In this document: positions 1-8,584 of the stretch, one piece after another
Position numbering within the stretch: position 1 is the first letter of the stretch
Layout: every line of letters starts with the position of its first letter
Assembly (NCBI RefSeq): GCF_018324205.1
Contig: NZ_AP023356.1
Location: 3,923,501-3,987,500 of the forward strand
Reading direction: 5' to 3'
Source of the DNA: Actinoplanes ianthinogenes
GTDB lineage: Bacteria; Actinomycetota; Actinomycetes; Mycobacteriales; Micromonosporaceae
DNA length: 64,000 nt
Made by a program: the position numbers and the translations under genes
The notes under the pieces: model-generated
Told to the model about the DNA's origin: nothing
Databases searched by the model: none
Seen by the model: the letters and a program-made list of their open reading frames with translations, nothing else

Positions 1-567
1 GCTGCCCGGCAGCGCCTGCGGGATCCCGTACGCCCCGGAGCCGCTGTTGGTCGCCTTGTAGTTCCAGCCGCTCTCCCGGTCCCAGAGCTTCTCCAGGCAG
101 GGGAACTGGCTGATCTTGAAACCGGCGTCGAGCATCAGCGCGCAGCCGGTCTTCTTGGCACCCGAGTACTCGTTGCACGAGGACGGGATCGGCCCGGTGA
201 ACTCGACCGGCCCACCCGTCTCCTCCGCCTTCTTCTCCGCGGCGGCCTTCTCCTCGGCCTCCTTGGCGGCGATCGCCTTCTTCTCCAGCGAGCGCGCCTT
301 GGTGGCGGCGGCCTTGGCCTCGACGGCGGCCTTCGCGGCGGCGGCGTCCTCGGCGGTGCGCCGGTACGCCCGGGCCGCGGCATGCTCGGCCTGGCGCTCC
401 TTCAGCAGCTGGACCTCCTCGGCGTTGGCCTGCATGACCAGCTGGGACTGGGCATTCTGCTGCTGGTCGTCGCGGTCCTGACCGAGGTACACACCACCGC
501 CGAGACCCGCCACCAGCAGACCGACAGACGCCGTGCGAACTCCGAGCCGGCTCCAGAGCCGATTCAC
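1..567 (-). CDS. Secreted coiled-coil / lytic transglycosylase-like protein (C-terminus cut by window edge)
   Basis: Read on the minus strand from a GTG at 567-565 preceded by a GAAGGGAA purine run. The product has a short basic start, one hydrophobic segment (about residues 10-27, signal peptide or anchor), a Gln/Asn-rich stretch, then a long Ala/Glu/Lys coiled coil (about 35-110). After it comes a globular part with the motif FPCLEKLWDRESGWNYKA and then GAYGIPQALPGS. That Leu-Trp-(D/E)-RESGWN...A-GIPQA pattern is typical of actinobacterial APF/Rpf-like lytic transglycosylase domains that cleave peptidoglycan, with the Glu of RESGW in the catalytic position. The C-terminus lies beyond base 1, so the full length is unknown. 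Gene identity rests on this motif and the architecture; the exact subfamily is not certain. Confidence 0.72.
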   Translation of the reverse strand, partial: MNRLWSRLGVRTASVGLLVAGLGGGVYLGQDRDDQQQNAQSQLVMQANAEEVQLLKERQAEHAAARAYRRTAEDAAAAKAAVEAKAAATKARSLEKKAIAAKEAEEKAAAEKKAEETGGPVEFTGPIPSSCNEYSGAKKTGCALMLDAGFKISQFPCLEKLWDRESGWNYKATNSGSGAYGIPQALPGS

Positions 568-681
568 GAAGGTTCCCTTCGTCGGGGGCAAGAACGGGCA
601 CCCCGACGACGCGCTCTTCCTACGTCCGCCATGGCCGGTGCCCGCCAGACACCATGGCGCAGCGTGACGACGATGTGAAAT

Positions 682-749
682 GCCAGCGCGGATCTGTGAT
701 TTTAGTCACCGTACTTTTTACTTCATTCGGGACAAAGATCCGCGCTGGC
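682..749. repeat. 14-bp perfect inverted repeat with AT-rich 40-nt spacer
   Basis: The arms at 682-695 and 736-749 are exact reverse complements (GCCAGCGCGGATCT and its partner). The right arm ends 6 bp from the phoH stop codon. The 40-nt spacer is unusually AT-rich for this DNA and itself holds a small GTGA/TCAC dyad. On the minus strand the spacer reads TTGTCC, 16 nt, TACGGT, which is a plausible promoter for the secreted protein gene starting at 567. The element could therefore act as the phoH terminator, as a regulator site for the downstream gene, or both. Confidence 0.6.
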
Positions 750-755
750 GTCACC

Positions 756-2174
756 TCACAGGGGAATGTCCTCCAACAGGTCCGTAACCACCTCGGCAAT
801 CGGCGAGCGCTCCGAACGGGTGAGGGTGACGTGGGCGAAGATCGGATGCCCCTTCAGCGCCTCGATCACCGCCGTCACCCCGTCGTGCCGGCCGACCCGC
901 AGGTTGTCCCGCTGGGCCACGTCGTGCGTCAGGATCACCCGGGAGTTCTGCCCGATCCGGGACAGGACGGTGAGCAGCACGTTGCGTTCCAGCGACTGGG
1001 CCTCGTCCACGATGACGAACGAGTCGTGCAGGCTGCGGCCCCGGATGTGGGTCAGCGGCAGCACCTCCAGCAGGCCGCGGGCCATCACCTCGTCGACAAC
1101 GTTGGCGTGCACCACGGCGCCGAGCGTGTCGAAGACCGCCTGCGCCCAGGGCGACATCTTCTCCGCCTCGCTGCCGGGCAGGTAACCGAGCTCCTGGCCG
1201 CCGACCGCGTAGAGAGGACGGAACACCACCACTTTCTTGTGGCGGTTGCGCTCCATGGTCGCCTCCAGGCCGGCGCAGAGCGCCAGCGCGGACTTGCCGG
1301 TGCCGGCCTTGCCGCCCAGCGAGACGATCCCGATGTTCTCGTCGAGCAGGATGTCCAGCGCCACCCGCTGCTCGGCGGAGCGGCCCCGCAGACCGAAGGC
1401 GTCCCGGTCGCCGCGGACCAGTTTCACCGTCTTCTCAGGGGTGACCCGGGCCAGCGCCGAGCCGCGCGCGGAGTGGATCACCAGGCCGGTGTGGCAGGGC
1501 AGGTTCTCCGCCTCCTCGGCCTCCAGCTCCTCGCCGGAGTAGAGCGCCTTCACCTGGTCCTCGCCCAGCTCCAGGTCGGCCATGCCGGTCCAGGTGGGGT
1601 CGCTGGCCTGGCCGTGCCGGTACTCGTCGGCCGTCAGGCCGACCGAGGCGGCCTTGACCCGCAGCGGCATGTCCTTGCTGACCAGCGTGACGTCGCGGCC
1701 CTCGGCCGCCAGCCCGAGCGCCACCGACAGGATCCGGGTGTCGTTCGAGTCGTTGCGGAAGCCGTGCGGGAGCACGCTCTGATCCGCGTGGTTGAGCTCG
1801 ACACGCAGCGTGCCGCCCTCGTCGTTGCAGAGCACCGGCTGGTCCAGGCGGCCGAACTTGATCCGCAGCTCGTCCAGCATCCGCAGGGACTGCCGGGCGA
1901 ACCAGCCGAGCTCGGGGTGGTGACGTTTGCCCTCCAGTTCGGAGATGACCACGAGGGGAACGATCACCTCGTGGTCGGTGAACCGGCGGAAGGCCGCCGG
2001 GTCGGACAGCAGGACCGAGGTGTCCAGGACGAAGACCTTGCCAGCGGGGGCGGGTTCGGCATCGGCGTGCCGGTCCCGCACCTTGCGGCGGGAGGCGGTG
2101 GCACGGGTCTTGGTCACCTTGTCGGCCGGGTCGGATGAGGGGGCGACACCGGCATCGGTACGGCGAGATGTCAC
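756..2174 (-). CDS. phoH: PhoH-family PIN-domain / ATPase protein (PhoH2 type)
   Basis: A 472-residue protein with two domains. The N-terminal PIN-type nuclease domain starts at [13 protein letters not shown] (Asp51 as the first acidic metal ligand), with a further acidic motif around NDSNDTRI (141-148). The C-terminal PhoH ATPase has Walker A GKAGTGKS (288-295) and Walker B FVIVDEAQ (386-393), followed by the [10 protein letters not shown] segment. Proteins of this PIN-PhoH architecture in mycobacteria are sequence-specific RNA helicase/ribonucleases; here that role is inferred from the architecture. I chose the GTG at 2174 because GGAG lies 7 nt upstream and the frame beyond it has no conserved protein. 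No small antitoxin-like gene is visible upstream. The gene is divergent from otsB. Confidence 0.88.
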   Translation of the reverse strand: MTSRRTDAGVAPSSDPADKVTKTRATASRRKVRDRHADAEPAPAGKVFVLDTSVLLSDPAAFRRFTDHEVIVPLVVISELEGKRHHPELGWFARQSLRMLDELRIKFGRLDQPVLCNDEGGTLRVELNHADQSVLPHGFRNDSNDTRILSVALGLAAEGRDVTLVSKDMPLRVKAASVGLTADEYRHGQASDPTWTGMADLELGEDQVKALYSGEELEAEEAENLPCHTGLVIHSARGSALARVTPEKTVKLVRGDRDAFGLRGRSAEQRVALDILLDENIGIVSLGGKAGTGKSALALCAGLEATMERNRHKKVVVFRPLYAVGGQELGYLPGSEAEKMSPWAQAVFDTLGAVVHANVVDEVMARGLLEVLPLTHIRGRSLHDSFVIVDEAQSLERNVLLTVLSRIGQNSRVILTHDVAQRDNLRVGRHDGVTAVIEALKGHPIFAHVTLTRSERSPIAEVVTDLLEDIPL

Positions 2175-2435
2175 AGGCCTGCTCCAGCGGGCGTGCAACC
2201 CGCCACCCGCGGTCCGCCACCTCCGGCCGCCGGCACATGCACAGGGTCGGATTGCGGGCCCTGTGGCGCAAGTTGTCGCAGGTCCGGGCCGGCCGGCTGG
2301 CTCGGGATGACCCCGTGCCATGACACAAACGCTAGCGGTCAACTGCCTCCTGCGGTAGTGCGCAAAATCGGGCACCCCGGGGTGACGCTCGCCCCACGCG
2401 AATTCCGCCGCGCATAAAAGAGGACCTTCCGCGGG

Positions 2436-2441
2436 TAGTCT
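2436..2441 (+). promoter_or_regulatory. TAGTCT -10 box for otsB (leaderless)
   Basis: TAGTCT ends 6 nt before the otsB GTG, and no Shine-Dalgarno sequence lies between them. Transcription would start at or next to the start codon. Confidence 0.6.
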
Positions 2442-2447
2442 GGCGAC

Positions 2448-3254
2448 GTGGCAGAGACCCCGCGTCCGACCCATCCCGCGAGCGCCGACCACGCGTGGGC
2501 GCGCACCGTCGAGCATGCCTCCCGGACCACGTTCTTCTTCGATTTCGACGGCGTGCTCTCCCCCGTCACGAAAGACCCTTCGGCCTCCCAGCCGGTGCCC
2601 GAGGTGCCCGCCGTTCTGGAGCGTCTGGCGGCCAGGGTCGCCCGGGTGGCGATCGTCTCGGCCCGTCCGGTGGACTTCCTGCGGTCCCGGTTCGCCGCCC
2701 TGGAGCACGTCGACCTCTTCGGCCTCTACGGCCTGGAGGTGCTGCACGAGGGCGAGATCGTGACCAAACCGGCCGCCCTGGAGTTCGAGCGCCCGATGGC
2801 CGAGCTGGCCGCCGAGGCGCAGGCCGCCCTGGCCAAGCCGGTCCTGGTGGAGTTCAAGCGGCTCTCCGTCGCCCTGCACTATCGGGAGTGCCCGGAGCGC
2901 GCCGCCGAGGTCGAGCAGTGGGCGCACGAGCGCGCCGAGCGGGCCGGCCTGGCGATCCAGCACGGTCGCATGGTCGTCGAGCTGAAGCCGCCGGTCGATC
3001 AGGACAAGGGCATGGTGATCACCGAGGCCGTCCGCGACGCCGGCTGCGCGTGGTATTTCGGGGATGACATGTCCGACATCAAGGCGTTCGACGCGCTGCG
3101 CGCGCGGGAGGCGGTCGACCCGGGGTTCTTCGGGATGGCGATCGCGGTGGCCAACGACGAGACCGGCGCCGAGGTGTCCAGCGCCGCCGACCTCACCCTG
3201 GCCTCGCCGGCCGCGGTGGCCGCTTTCCTCACCGACGGCCTCGACCGCTTCTAG
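2448..3254 (+). CDS. otsB: Trehalose-6-phosphate phosphatase
   Basis: A 268-residue HAD-superfamily phosphatase. Motif I is [11 protein letters not shown], with the nucleophile and acid/base Asp at residues 32 and 34. Motif IV is FGDDMSD at 204-210, which binds Mg2+. Length and motif spacing match OtsB, the enzyme that dephosphorylates trehalose-6-phosphate to trehalose in the cytoplasm. No otsA is in the window, so the synthase must lie elsewhere. The GTG start is supported by the leaderless -10 box immediately upstream. The gene ends at a convergent junction that carries a palindromic repeat. Confidence 0.88.
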   Translation: MAETPRPTHPASADHAWARTVEHASRTTFFFDFDGVLSPVTKDPSASQPVPEVPAVLERLAARVARVAIVSARPVDFLRSRFAALEHVDLFGLYGLEVLHEGEIVTKPAALEFERPMAELAAEAQAALAKPVLVEFKRLSVALHYRECPERAAEVEQWAHERAERAGLAIQHGRMVVELKPPVDQDKGMVITEAVRDAGCAWYFGDDMSDIKAFDALRAREAVDPGFFGMAIAVANDETGAEVSSAADLTLASPAAVAAFLTDGLDRF

Positions 3255-3289
3255 GCCCCTCCTGCTTGACGGACCACCTCGCTGCCGCG

Positions 3290-3660
3290 ATGTCCGCCGG
3301 CAATCTCGCGGATGCTTATTTTGTACGACTCGGAGCCCCGTGCGAATCGGCCCGCGAGGCCGCGGCCACGCACGACCGCAACGCGTGTCGTGCGGGCCCG
3401 CGTGTGGTGACGCAAGGCCGCGCACCGCTCCGACGCGAGTCGCGCGGCTCCACGGACCGCGGCTCGCGCCGCGGCCACGAGTGAGCCGCAGCCGATCCCC
3501 CGACGAATCCGCACGGCTCGCGCAGCGGTCACGAGTGGGCCGCAGCCTCGCGATCCCCAGGCGGACCCGCACGACACGCGCAGCGGTCGTGCGTGGGCCG
3601 GGCATCGCGAGCCGACTGCCACAGAGCCGCCAGTCGTACAAGAAAAAGATCCGCAAGGGT
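3290..3660. repeat. Palindromic repeat element in the otsB/cis-prenyltransferase convergent junction
   Basis: The 475-bp non-coding junction (3255-3729) is filled by structured DNA. TTGTACGACT at 3321-3330 is exactly mirrored at 3632-3641. Inside it, arms at 3363-3401 and 3561-3600 are near-perfect reverse complements, with only about four differences over roughly 39 bp, and each arm contains its own GCACGAC/GTCGTGC dyad. Between them three imperfect direct copies begin at 3471, 3525 and 3583 (periods 54 and 58 bp). No transposase, target duplication or convincing reading frame is present. It resembles a non-autonomous palindromic element. Confidence 0.65.
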
Positions 3661-3729
3661 GCGGACGGCGTCGCGGCAGCGGGCATGGTTTGTCAACGGC
3701 CAACCGTGCGCCGCACGAAGGAAAAGGCG

Positions 3730-4500
3730 TCAGGCGCCGTAACGGCGCTGGCGGTTGCCGTAGGAGCGCAGGGCGCGCAGGAAGTCGATGCGGCGGAAGT
3801 CCGGCCAGTTCGCGTCGTGGAAGTAGAACTCCGAGTGCGCCGACTGCCAGAGCAGGAAACCGGACAGCCGCTGCTCGCCGCTGGTGCGGATGACCAGGTC
3901 GGGGTCGGGCTGGCCGCGGGTGTAGAGGTGCTCGGCGATGTGCTCGACGTCGAGGATCTCGGCCAGCTCCTCCAGGGTGCCGCCGGACGCCGCGTGCTGC
4001 TGGAGCAGCGAGCGCACCGCGTCGGTGATCTCCCGCCGGCCGCCGTAGCCGACCGCCATGTTGACCTCGACGCCGCCGGAGCGGTCCTGGGTCTTCTCCT
4101 GCGCGGCCTTGAGGGTCGCCGCGGTGGCGGCGGGCAGGATGTCGAGCGCGCCGACCATCCGCAGCCGCCAGGGGTTGCCCTCCTCGGCCAGCTCGGTCGC
4201 CAGGTCCTCGATGATTTTCACCAGCGGGTCGAGCTCGGCGGCGGGGCGCTGCAGGTTGTCGGTGGCCAGCAGATAGAGCGTGACGTGCTCGATGCCGGAC
4301 TGGTCGCACCAGGTGAGCAGGTCCTTGACCCGGACGGCGCCGACGCGGTGTCCGTCGTTGGGGTCGACGAAACCCATCTCGCGGGCCCAGCGCCGGTTGC
4401 CGTCGCACATGACGCCGACATGGCGGGGCACCGGCTTGCCGGCCAATTTGCCGGCGAGCCGCCGCTCATAAAAGGAGTAGACCAGCGAACGCACACTCAT
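3730..4500 (-). CDS. Short-chain cis-isoprenyl diphosphate synthase (UppS/Rv1086 family)
   Basis: A 256-residue cis-prenyltransferase. The N-terminal motif GVMCDGNRRWAR (29-40) carries the catalytic Asp33, and the C-terminal signature RTSGEQRLSGFLLWQSAHSE starts at 205. The CDGNRRWAR version, as opposed to the usual MDGNGRWA, is the form I associate with the mycobacterial (2Z,6E)-farnesyl diphosphate synthase Rv1086. This enzyme may therefore make the short precursor that is elongated to decaprenyl/undecaprenyl carriers for cell-wall synthesis. Product chain length cannot be read from the sequence. The in-frame GTG directly before the ATG (4503) is an alternative start, with a TACCCT box 5 nt before it. 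Confidence 0.85.
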   Translation of the reverse strand: MSVRSLVYSFYERRLAGKLAGKPVPRHVGVMCDGNRRWAREMGFVDPNDGHRVGAVRVKDLLTWCDQSGIEHVTLYLLATDNLQRPAAELDPLVKIIEDLATELAEEGNPWRLRMVGALDILPAATAATLKAAQEKTQDRSGGVEVNMAVGYGGRREITDAVRSLLQQHAASGGTLEELAEILDVEHIAEHLYTRGQPDPDLVIRTSGEQRLSGFLLWQSAHSEFYFHDANWPDFRRIDFLRALRSYGNRQRRYGA

Positions 4501-4572
4501 CACCGGCAAGGGTAGCCACCCCGCCGGCGTGCTCGAGCGGGGGCGGCCCAGATGCGGCGAAACGTTCACGGC

Positions 4573-4598
4573 GCCCGCCCCTCGGGTGAGGGGCGGGC
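4573..4598 (-). terminator. Strong GC hairpin after pckG
   Basis: A 10-bp perfect stem (4573-4582 with 4589-4598) and a 6-nt loop lie 7 bp past the pckG stop codon. No U-tract follows, as is usual in high-GC actinobacteria. Confidence 0.7.
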
Positions 4599-4604
4599 AG
4601 CGTG

Positions 4605-6410
4605 TCAGGCGTCGGCGAGCCGGGCGCGCAGCGCGTCCAGCTCGGCCCAGAGCACGGCCGGCAGCTTGTCGCCGAACTTCTCGAACCACTCGGTGACCTG
4701 CGGCAGCTCGGCCAGCCACTCGTCCTTGTCGACGCGCAGCACGGCCTCCAGGGCGGCCTGGTCGATGTCCAGCCCGGTCAGGTCGAGCGACTCCGGCGTG
4801 GCGACGTGCCCGATCGCGGTCTCGCGGGCGTCGGCCTTGCCGTCCAGGCGCTCGCAGACCCACTTGAGCACCCGGCTGTTCTCGCCGAAGCCCGGCCAGA
4901 GGAACCCGCCGTCCTCGTCCCGGCGGAACCAGTTCACGTAGAAGACCTTGGGCAGCTTGGACGCGTCGCCGGAGGCGCCCTTGGCCATGTCGATCCAGTG
5001 CTGGAAGTAGTCGCCGGCGTGGTAGCCGATGAACGGCAGCATGGCCATCGGGTCACGGCGGACCACGCCGACCTGGCCGACCGCGGCCGCGGTGGTCTCG
5101 GACGACAGGGTGGCGCCGAGGTAGACCCCGTGCACCCAGTCGCGGGCCTCGGTGACCAGCGGGATCGTGGTCTTGCGGCGGCCACCGAACAGGATCGCGT
5201 CGATCGGCACGCCGCGCGGGTCGTGGTACTCGTCGGCGAGGATCGGGCACTGCTCGATCGGGGTGCAGAAGCGGCTGTTCGGGTGGCTCGACGGCGCCTC
5301 CGACTCCGGCGTCCAGTCCTGGCCCTTCCAGTCGGTGAGGTGCGCGGGCGGCTCGCCCATGCCCTCCCACCAGATGTCACCGTCGTCGGTCAGCGCCACG
5401 TTGGTGAAGACCGAGTTGCCCTTGGCGAGCGTGCGCATCGCGTTCGGGTTGGTGTGGAAGTCGGTGCCGGGCGCGACGCCGAACAGCCCGAACTCCGGGT
5501 TGGTCGCCCAGAGCCGGCCGTCCTCGCCGAAGCGCATCCAGGCGATGTCGTCGCCGACGGTCTCCACCTTCCAGCCCGGCAGGGTCGGCTCGAGCATGGC
5601 CAGGTTGGTCTTGCCGCAGGCCGACGGGAAGGCGCCGGCGATGTAGCGGACCACGCCCTCCGGCGAGGTCAGCTTCATGATCAGCATGTGCTCGGCGAGC
5701 CAGCCCTCGTCCCGGGCGGCCACGCTGGCGATGCGCAGGGCGTAGCACTTCTTGCCGAGCAGCGAGTTGCCGCCGTACCCGGAACCGAACGACCAGATCT
5801 CCCGGGTCTCCGGGAAGTGCGAGATGTACTTCGTCTCGTTGCACGGCCAGGCGACGTCGCTCTGTCCGGGCTCCAGCGGCGCGCCGATCGAGTGCAGGCA
5901 CGGGACGAAGTCCGCGTCGTCACCCATCGCGCTCAGGACCTCGGCCCCCATCCGGGTCATGATGCGCATGCTGGCCACGACGTACGGGCTGTCGGTGAGC
6001 TCCACGCCGAACATCGGGTTGTCGGCGTCCAGCGGGCCCATGCAGAACGGGACGACGTACATCGTCCGTCCCCTCATCGAGCCGCGGTACAGCTCGGTCA
6101 TCAGGGACTTCATCTCGGCCGGGTCCATCCAGTTGTTGGTCGGACCGGCGTCGGCCTCGTCGGCCGAGCAGATGAAGGTGCGCTCCTCGACGCGCGCCAC
6201 GTCGGACGGGTCGGTGCGCGCCCAGAACGAGTTGGGCTTCTTCTCCGGGTCCAGCCGGACCAGCGCGCCGGACTCGACGAGCGCGTCGGTCAGCGTGGTC
6301 CATTCGTCGTCCGAACCGTCACACCAGACGATCCGGTCGGGCGTTGTCAGGGCGGCGACCTCGTCGATCCACGCCAGCAGGCGGGGGTGCGAGGTGTGGG
6401 GGTGAGACAA
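4605..6410 (-). CDS. pckG: Phosphoenolpyruvate carboxykinase (GTP)
   Basis: A 601-residue enzyme of the GTP-dependent class, which interconverts oxaloacetate and PEP in gluconeogenesis or anaplerosis. The active-site cysteine loop [13 protein letters not shown] is near residue 265, and the substrate region contains [15 protein letters not shown]. The C-terminal half keeps the nucleotide-binding FGGRR and [13 protein letters not shown] motifs. The start is read as TTG at 6410-6408 because AAGGAG lies 7 nt upstream; an in-frame ATG at 6440 would place that purine box inside the gene. The family is usually about 600-620 residues, which fits. The gene is monocistronic, with a hairpin immediately downstream. 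Confidence 0.94.
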   Translation of the reverse strand: MSHPHTSHPRLLAWIDEVAALTTPDRIVWCDGSDDEWTTLTDALVESGALVRLDPEKKPNSFWARTDPSDVARVEERTFICSADEADAGPTNNWMDPAEMKSLMTELYRGSMRGRTMYVVPFCMGPLDADNPMFGVELTDSPYVVASMRIMTRMGAEVLSAMGDDADFVPCLHSIGAPLEPGQSDVAWPCNETKYISHFPETREIWSFGSGYGGNSLLGKKCYALRIASVAARDEGWLAEHMLIMKLTSPEGVVRYIAGAFPSACGKTNLAMLEPTLPGWKVETVGDDIAWMRFGEDGRLWATNPEFGLFGVAPGTDFHTNPNAMRTLAKGNSVFTNVALTDDGDIWWEGMGEPPAHLTDWKGQDWTPESEAPSSHPNSRFCTPIEQCPILADEYHDPRGVPIDAILFGGRRKTTIPLVTEARDWVHGVYLGATLSSETTAAAVGQVGVVRRDPMAMLPFIGYHAGDYFQHWIDMAKGASGDASKLPKVFYVNWFRRDEDGGFLWPGFGENSRVLKWVCERLDGKADARETAIGHVATPESLDLTGLDIDQAALEAVLRVDKDEWLAELPQVTEWFEKFGDKLPAVLWAELDALRARLADA

Positions 6411-6710
6411 GGTGAAGCTCCTTCGGTCGGCACTGACCAATGACTGACCGGCCGGATATTCCGGCGGTAGTCATGGGAGTCACATCAGGTTAAGCCCCAT
6501 ACCCATGCAGTTCATCGGTCGAACCTGTGGACAACCGCACAATCTTTGGCCGCCGTGCGCGATGACGATTGATTCTTCGCCTCTTGGCGCACGAGCGCGC
6601 ACCCGCGCCGGCCGAACCGCCACTCCCGACAACTTTCGCAAATTGGACTTAACGCCTTAGACTTTCACGTAATCGGGCTTACCTCGCAGTTCCGGCCAAA
6701 CGGAGGCGGA
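6411..6710. other. Divergent intergenic region pckG / sigma factor (300 bp)
   Basis: This holds the promoters of two divergent genes and no credible small ORF. A perfect DnaA-box word (TTGTCCACA on the minus strand) lies at 6526-6534. The stretch around 6630-6680 is locally AT-rich (GGACTTAACGCCTTAGACTT), suitable for promoter melting. I could not pick out a confident -35/-10 pair or operator. Confidence 0.4.
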
Positions 6711-7472
6711 ATGACGACCCCGGGCAACACCGACTCGGACACGGATCTGCTCGCCGCCGTCCGGGCCGGCGACGCCGCCGCCTACGGGACGCTCTACGAG
6801 CGGCACCACGCGGCGGCGCGGCTGTTCGCGTACGGCCTGGCGCGCGACCCGTCCGACGCCGACGACCTGGTCGCCGAGACGTTCGCCAAGGTGTTCGCGT
6901 CGCTGCGGGCCGGCCGGGGCCCCCTGGTCGCGTTCCGCGCCTACCTGCACACCACCATGCGGCACGTCTGCTACCAGCGCGCCCGCTCGGACCGGCGGCT
7001 GGAGTTCACCGACGACCTGAGCCGCTACGACGCCGGCGAGCCGTTCACCGACCCGGCCCTCGACCAGCTGGAACGCAGCTTCGCGGCGGCCGCGTTCCGG
7101 CAGCTCCCGCCGCGCTGGCGGGACGTGCTGTGGCAGACCGAGGTGGAGGGCAGCACCCCGGCCGAGCTGGCCCCGCGGATGGGCCTGACCCCGAACGCGG
7201 TGGCGGTCCTCGCCCACCGGGCCCGCGAGGGGCTGCGCAGCCTGTACCTCCAGCAGCACGTCACCGCGGCCGAGCACCCCGAGTGCCGGTGGGCCGGCGA
7301 GCGGCTGGGCGGGCAGCTGCGCGGCCGGCTCGCCCCTCGCGACGCCCGCCGGATGCGGACCCACCTGGGGCGCTGCGCCGAGTGCCGGGGCCGGCTCGCG
7401 GAGATCCGGGAGATCGACAGCTTTCGACACGGTCCGTACCGGCAGCGTGACCGTGCCGGAACCGCGGGTTGA
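6711..7472 (+). CDS. ECF-type sigma factor with fused C-terminal zinc-finger (ZAS-like) domain
   Basis: 253 residues. Region 2 spans about 24-93, including the -10 recognition segment DADDLVAETFAKVFASL, and region 4 spans about 128-178 with LPPRWRDVLWQTEVEGSTP and the helix-turn-helix after it. Beyond region 4 lies a short zinc-finger of the anti-sigma type, with Cys192 and then HLGRCAEC giving His218, Cys222 and Cys225. A conventional ECF factor ends after region 4 and its ZAS anti-sigma is a separate protein; here the zinc module is on the same chain. This may let it sense redox or zinc directly. GGAGG precedes the ATG. No separate anti-sigma gene is adjacent. Confidence 0.85.
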   Translation: MTTPGNTDSDTDLLAAVRAGDAAAYGTLYERHHAAARLFAYGLARDPSDADDLVAETFAKVFASLRAGRGPLVAFRAYLHTTMRHVCYQRARSDRRLEFTDDLSRYDAGEPFTDPALDQLERSFAAAAFRQLPPRWRDVLWQTEVEGSTPAELAPRMGLTPNAVAVLAHRAREGLRSLYLQQHVTAAEHPECRWAGERLGGQLRGRLAPRDARRMRTHLGRCAECRGRLAEIREIDSFRHGPYRQRDRAGTAG

Positions 7473-7511
7473 GGTTGTGCAACGAGACCAGCGCCGGGAG
7501 TCCGACCCCGG

Positions 7512-7517
7512 TACCCT
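7512..7517 (+). promoter_or_regulatory. TACCCT -10 box for first gtrA-like gene
   Basis: Located 7 nt before the GTG at 7525. It decides the start, because the frame is open further upstream, back to 7447, but that extension is hydrophilic and unlike GtrA proteins. Confidence 0.55.
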
Positions 7518-7524
7518 CGCATCC

Positions 7525-8025
7525 GTGCCCCCGACCTCACCGCGGCCGTCCGGACTGCGCACCCGGCTGCGGGCGCTGGTGCGGGAGATCGGCAAGTTCA
7601 GCGCCGTCGGCAGCATCGCGTTCGCCATCGATCTGCTCATCTACAACCTGCTGCTGAACACCGGCAGCGAGACGCTGACCGCCAAGACGATCTCCACGAT
7701 CGTGGCGACCACCCTGGCCTTCTTCGGCAACCGGTACTGGACCTGGCGCCACGGCGATCACACCCATCTGGCGCGGCAGTACACCACGTTCTTCGTGCTG
7801 AACGCGATCGGCCTGGGCATCGCCCTGGCCTGCCTCGCGATCAGCCATTACGTGCTGGGCGACATCTGGCCGGCGCTGCGGAGCCAGGCGGCCGACAACG
7901 TCGCCGGCCTGCTGGTCGGCACCGCATTGGGTACCATATTCCGATTCTGGTCATATCGAAAATTCGTCTTCCGGGCCGCCGACGTCCCGCCTCGTGATCC
8001 GGCGTACTCGCCGCCGTCCCCATAA
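7525..8025 (+). CDS. GtrA-family membrane protein
   Basis: 166 residues with four predicted membrane helices, starting near FSAVGSIAFAIDLLIYNLLL. The family hallmark segments TLAFFGNRYWTWRH and, near the end, FRFWSYRKFVF are both present. GtrA-like proteins are thought to move or flip polyprenyl-linked sugars for cell-surface glycosylation (as in bacteriophage GtrA and mycobacterial Rv3789); the substrate here is unknown. It lies immediately before a second gtrA-like gene that has the same NRYWT and FRFW...RTFVF motifs, so the pair are paralogues. The short N-terminus comes from the leaderless GTG start. Confidence 0.86.
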   Translation: MPPTSPRPSGLRTRLRALVREIGKFSAVGSIAFAIDLLIYNLLLNTGSETLTAKTISTIVATTLAFFGNRYWTWRHGDHTHLARQYTTFFVLNAIGLGIALACLAISHYVLGDIWPALRSQAADNVAGLLVGTALGTIFRFWSYRKFVFRAADVPPRDPAYSPPSP

Positions 8026-8028
8026 GGT
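8023..8028 (+). promoter_or_regulatory. TAAGGT -10 box / possible ribosome site for second gtrA-like gene
   Basis: TAAGGT ends 7 nt before the ATG at 8036, begins at the last base of the preceding gene's stop codon region, and also contains AAGG. It could serve as a leaderless promoter or as a weak ribosome-binding site within an operon. Confidence 0.4.
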
Positions 8029-8035
8029 TGCCCCC

Positions 8036-8584
8036 ATGCCCTCAGCCATGTCGCTGACGGAACGCCTGCGTCGCCTCGCGCCCGAAGCCATCGCCTTCGG
8101 CATCATCGGAGCCGGCAACACCCTGCTCTACATGGCGATCACCTACGTCGCGCTACCGATCGGCGCGGTCAAGGCGAGCATCATCGCGACGGTCGTCACG
8201 ACCACGCTGGCGTACCTGGCGAACCGCTACTGGACCTACCGCAACCACACGCGCACGGCGCTGCGGCGCGAGTACACGCTGTTCTTCGGGTTCAACCTGG
8301 TCGGCATGGTGATCCAGTCCGGCATGGTGGCGATCGGCAAGTACGGGTTCGGGCTCACCGAGGAGCACGACAAGTTGCTCTTCCTCGGCGTCACCCTGGT
8401 CGGCATCGCGATCGCCACGGTGTTCCGCTTCTGGGCGTACCGGACGTTCGTCTTCCTCAAGCCGCCGGTCGACGGGCACGAGGGCGCGATCACCGAGATG
8501 GACGCGACCGCCGGGTTCGCCGAGCTCAGCGCGGTGGACGTGCCGGGCAGCGCGGCCGAGCTGGACACCCAGCTCAAGCGCTGA
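8036..8584 (+). CDS. GtrA-family membrane protein (second copy)
   Basis: 182 residues with four hydrophobic helices, the conserved TLAYLANRYWTYRNHTR loop and a C-terminal FRFWAYRTFVFLKP. A hydrophilic acidic tail of about 30 residues (from PPVDGHEGA) is extra compared with its neighbour. It likely works in lipid-linked sugar translocation, like the first copy. The pair may share transcription, since only 10 bp separate them, although a TANNNT box sits in that gap. It ends convergently with the PH-domain gene, overlapping it by 11 bp. Confidence 0.86.
   Translation: MPSAMSLTERLRRLAPEAIAFGIIGAGNTLLYMAITYVALPIGAVKASIIATVVTTTLAYLANRYWTYRNHTRTALRREYTLFFGFNLVGMVIQSGMVAIGKYGFGLTEEHDKLLFLGVTLVGIAIATVFRFWAYRTFVFLKPPVDGHEGAITEMDATAGFAELSAVDVPGSAAELDTQLKR

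Noticed and set aside
568..755. c-di-AMP (ydaO-type) riboswitch upstream of the lytic protein gene
   Set aside because: Such switches are frequent before actinobacterial lytic genes, but I could not find the conserved core, and the space is largely taken by the inverted repeat.
654..2138. Long plus-strand frame opposite phoH, and similar long frames opposite accD, accA3, pckG, the kinases and glycosyltransferases
   Set aside because: These are antisense or out-of-phase frames produced by high GC. They are full of Arg/Pro/Ala or His/Gln/Val-rich filler and have no conserved motifs.
6411..6440. ATG at 6440 as the start of pckG
   Set aside because: The AAGGAG box would then be inside the gene. 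The TTG at 6410 has correct spacing and gives a normal-length protein.
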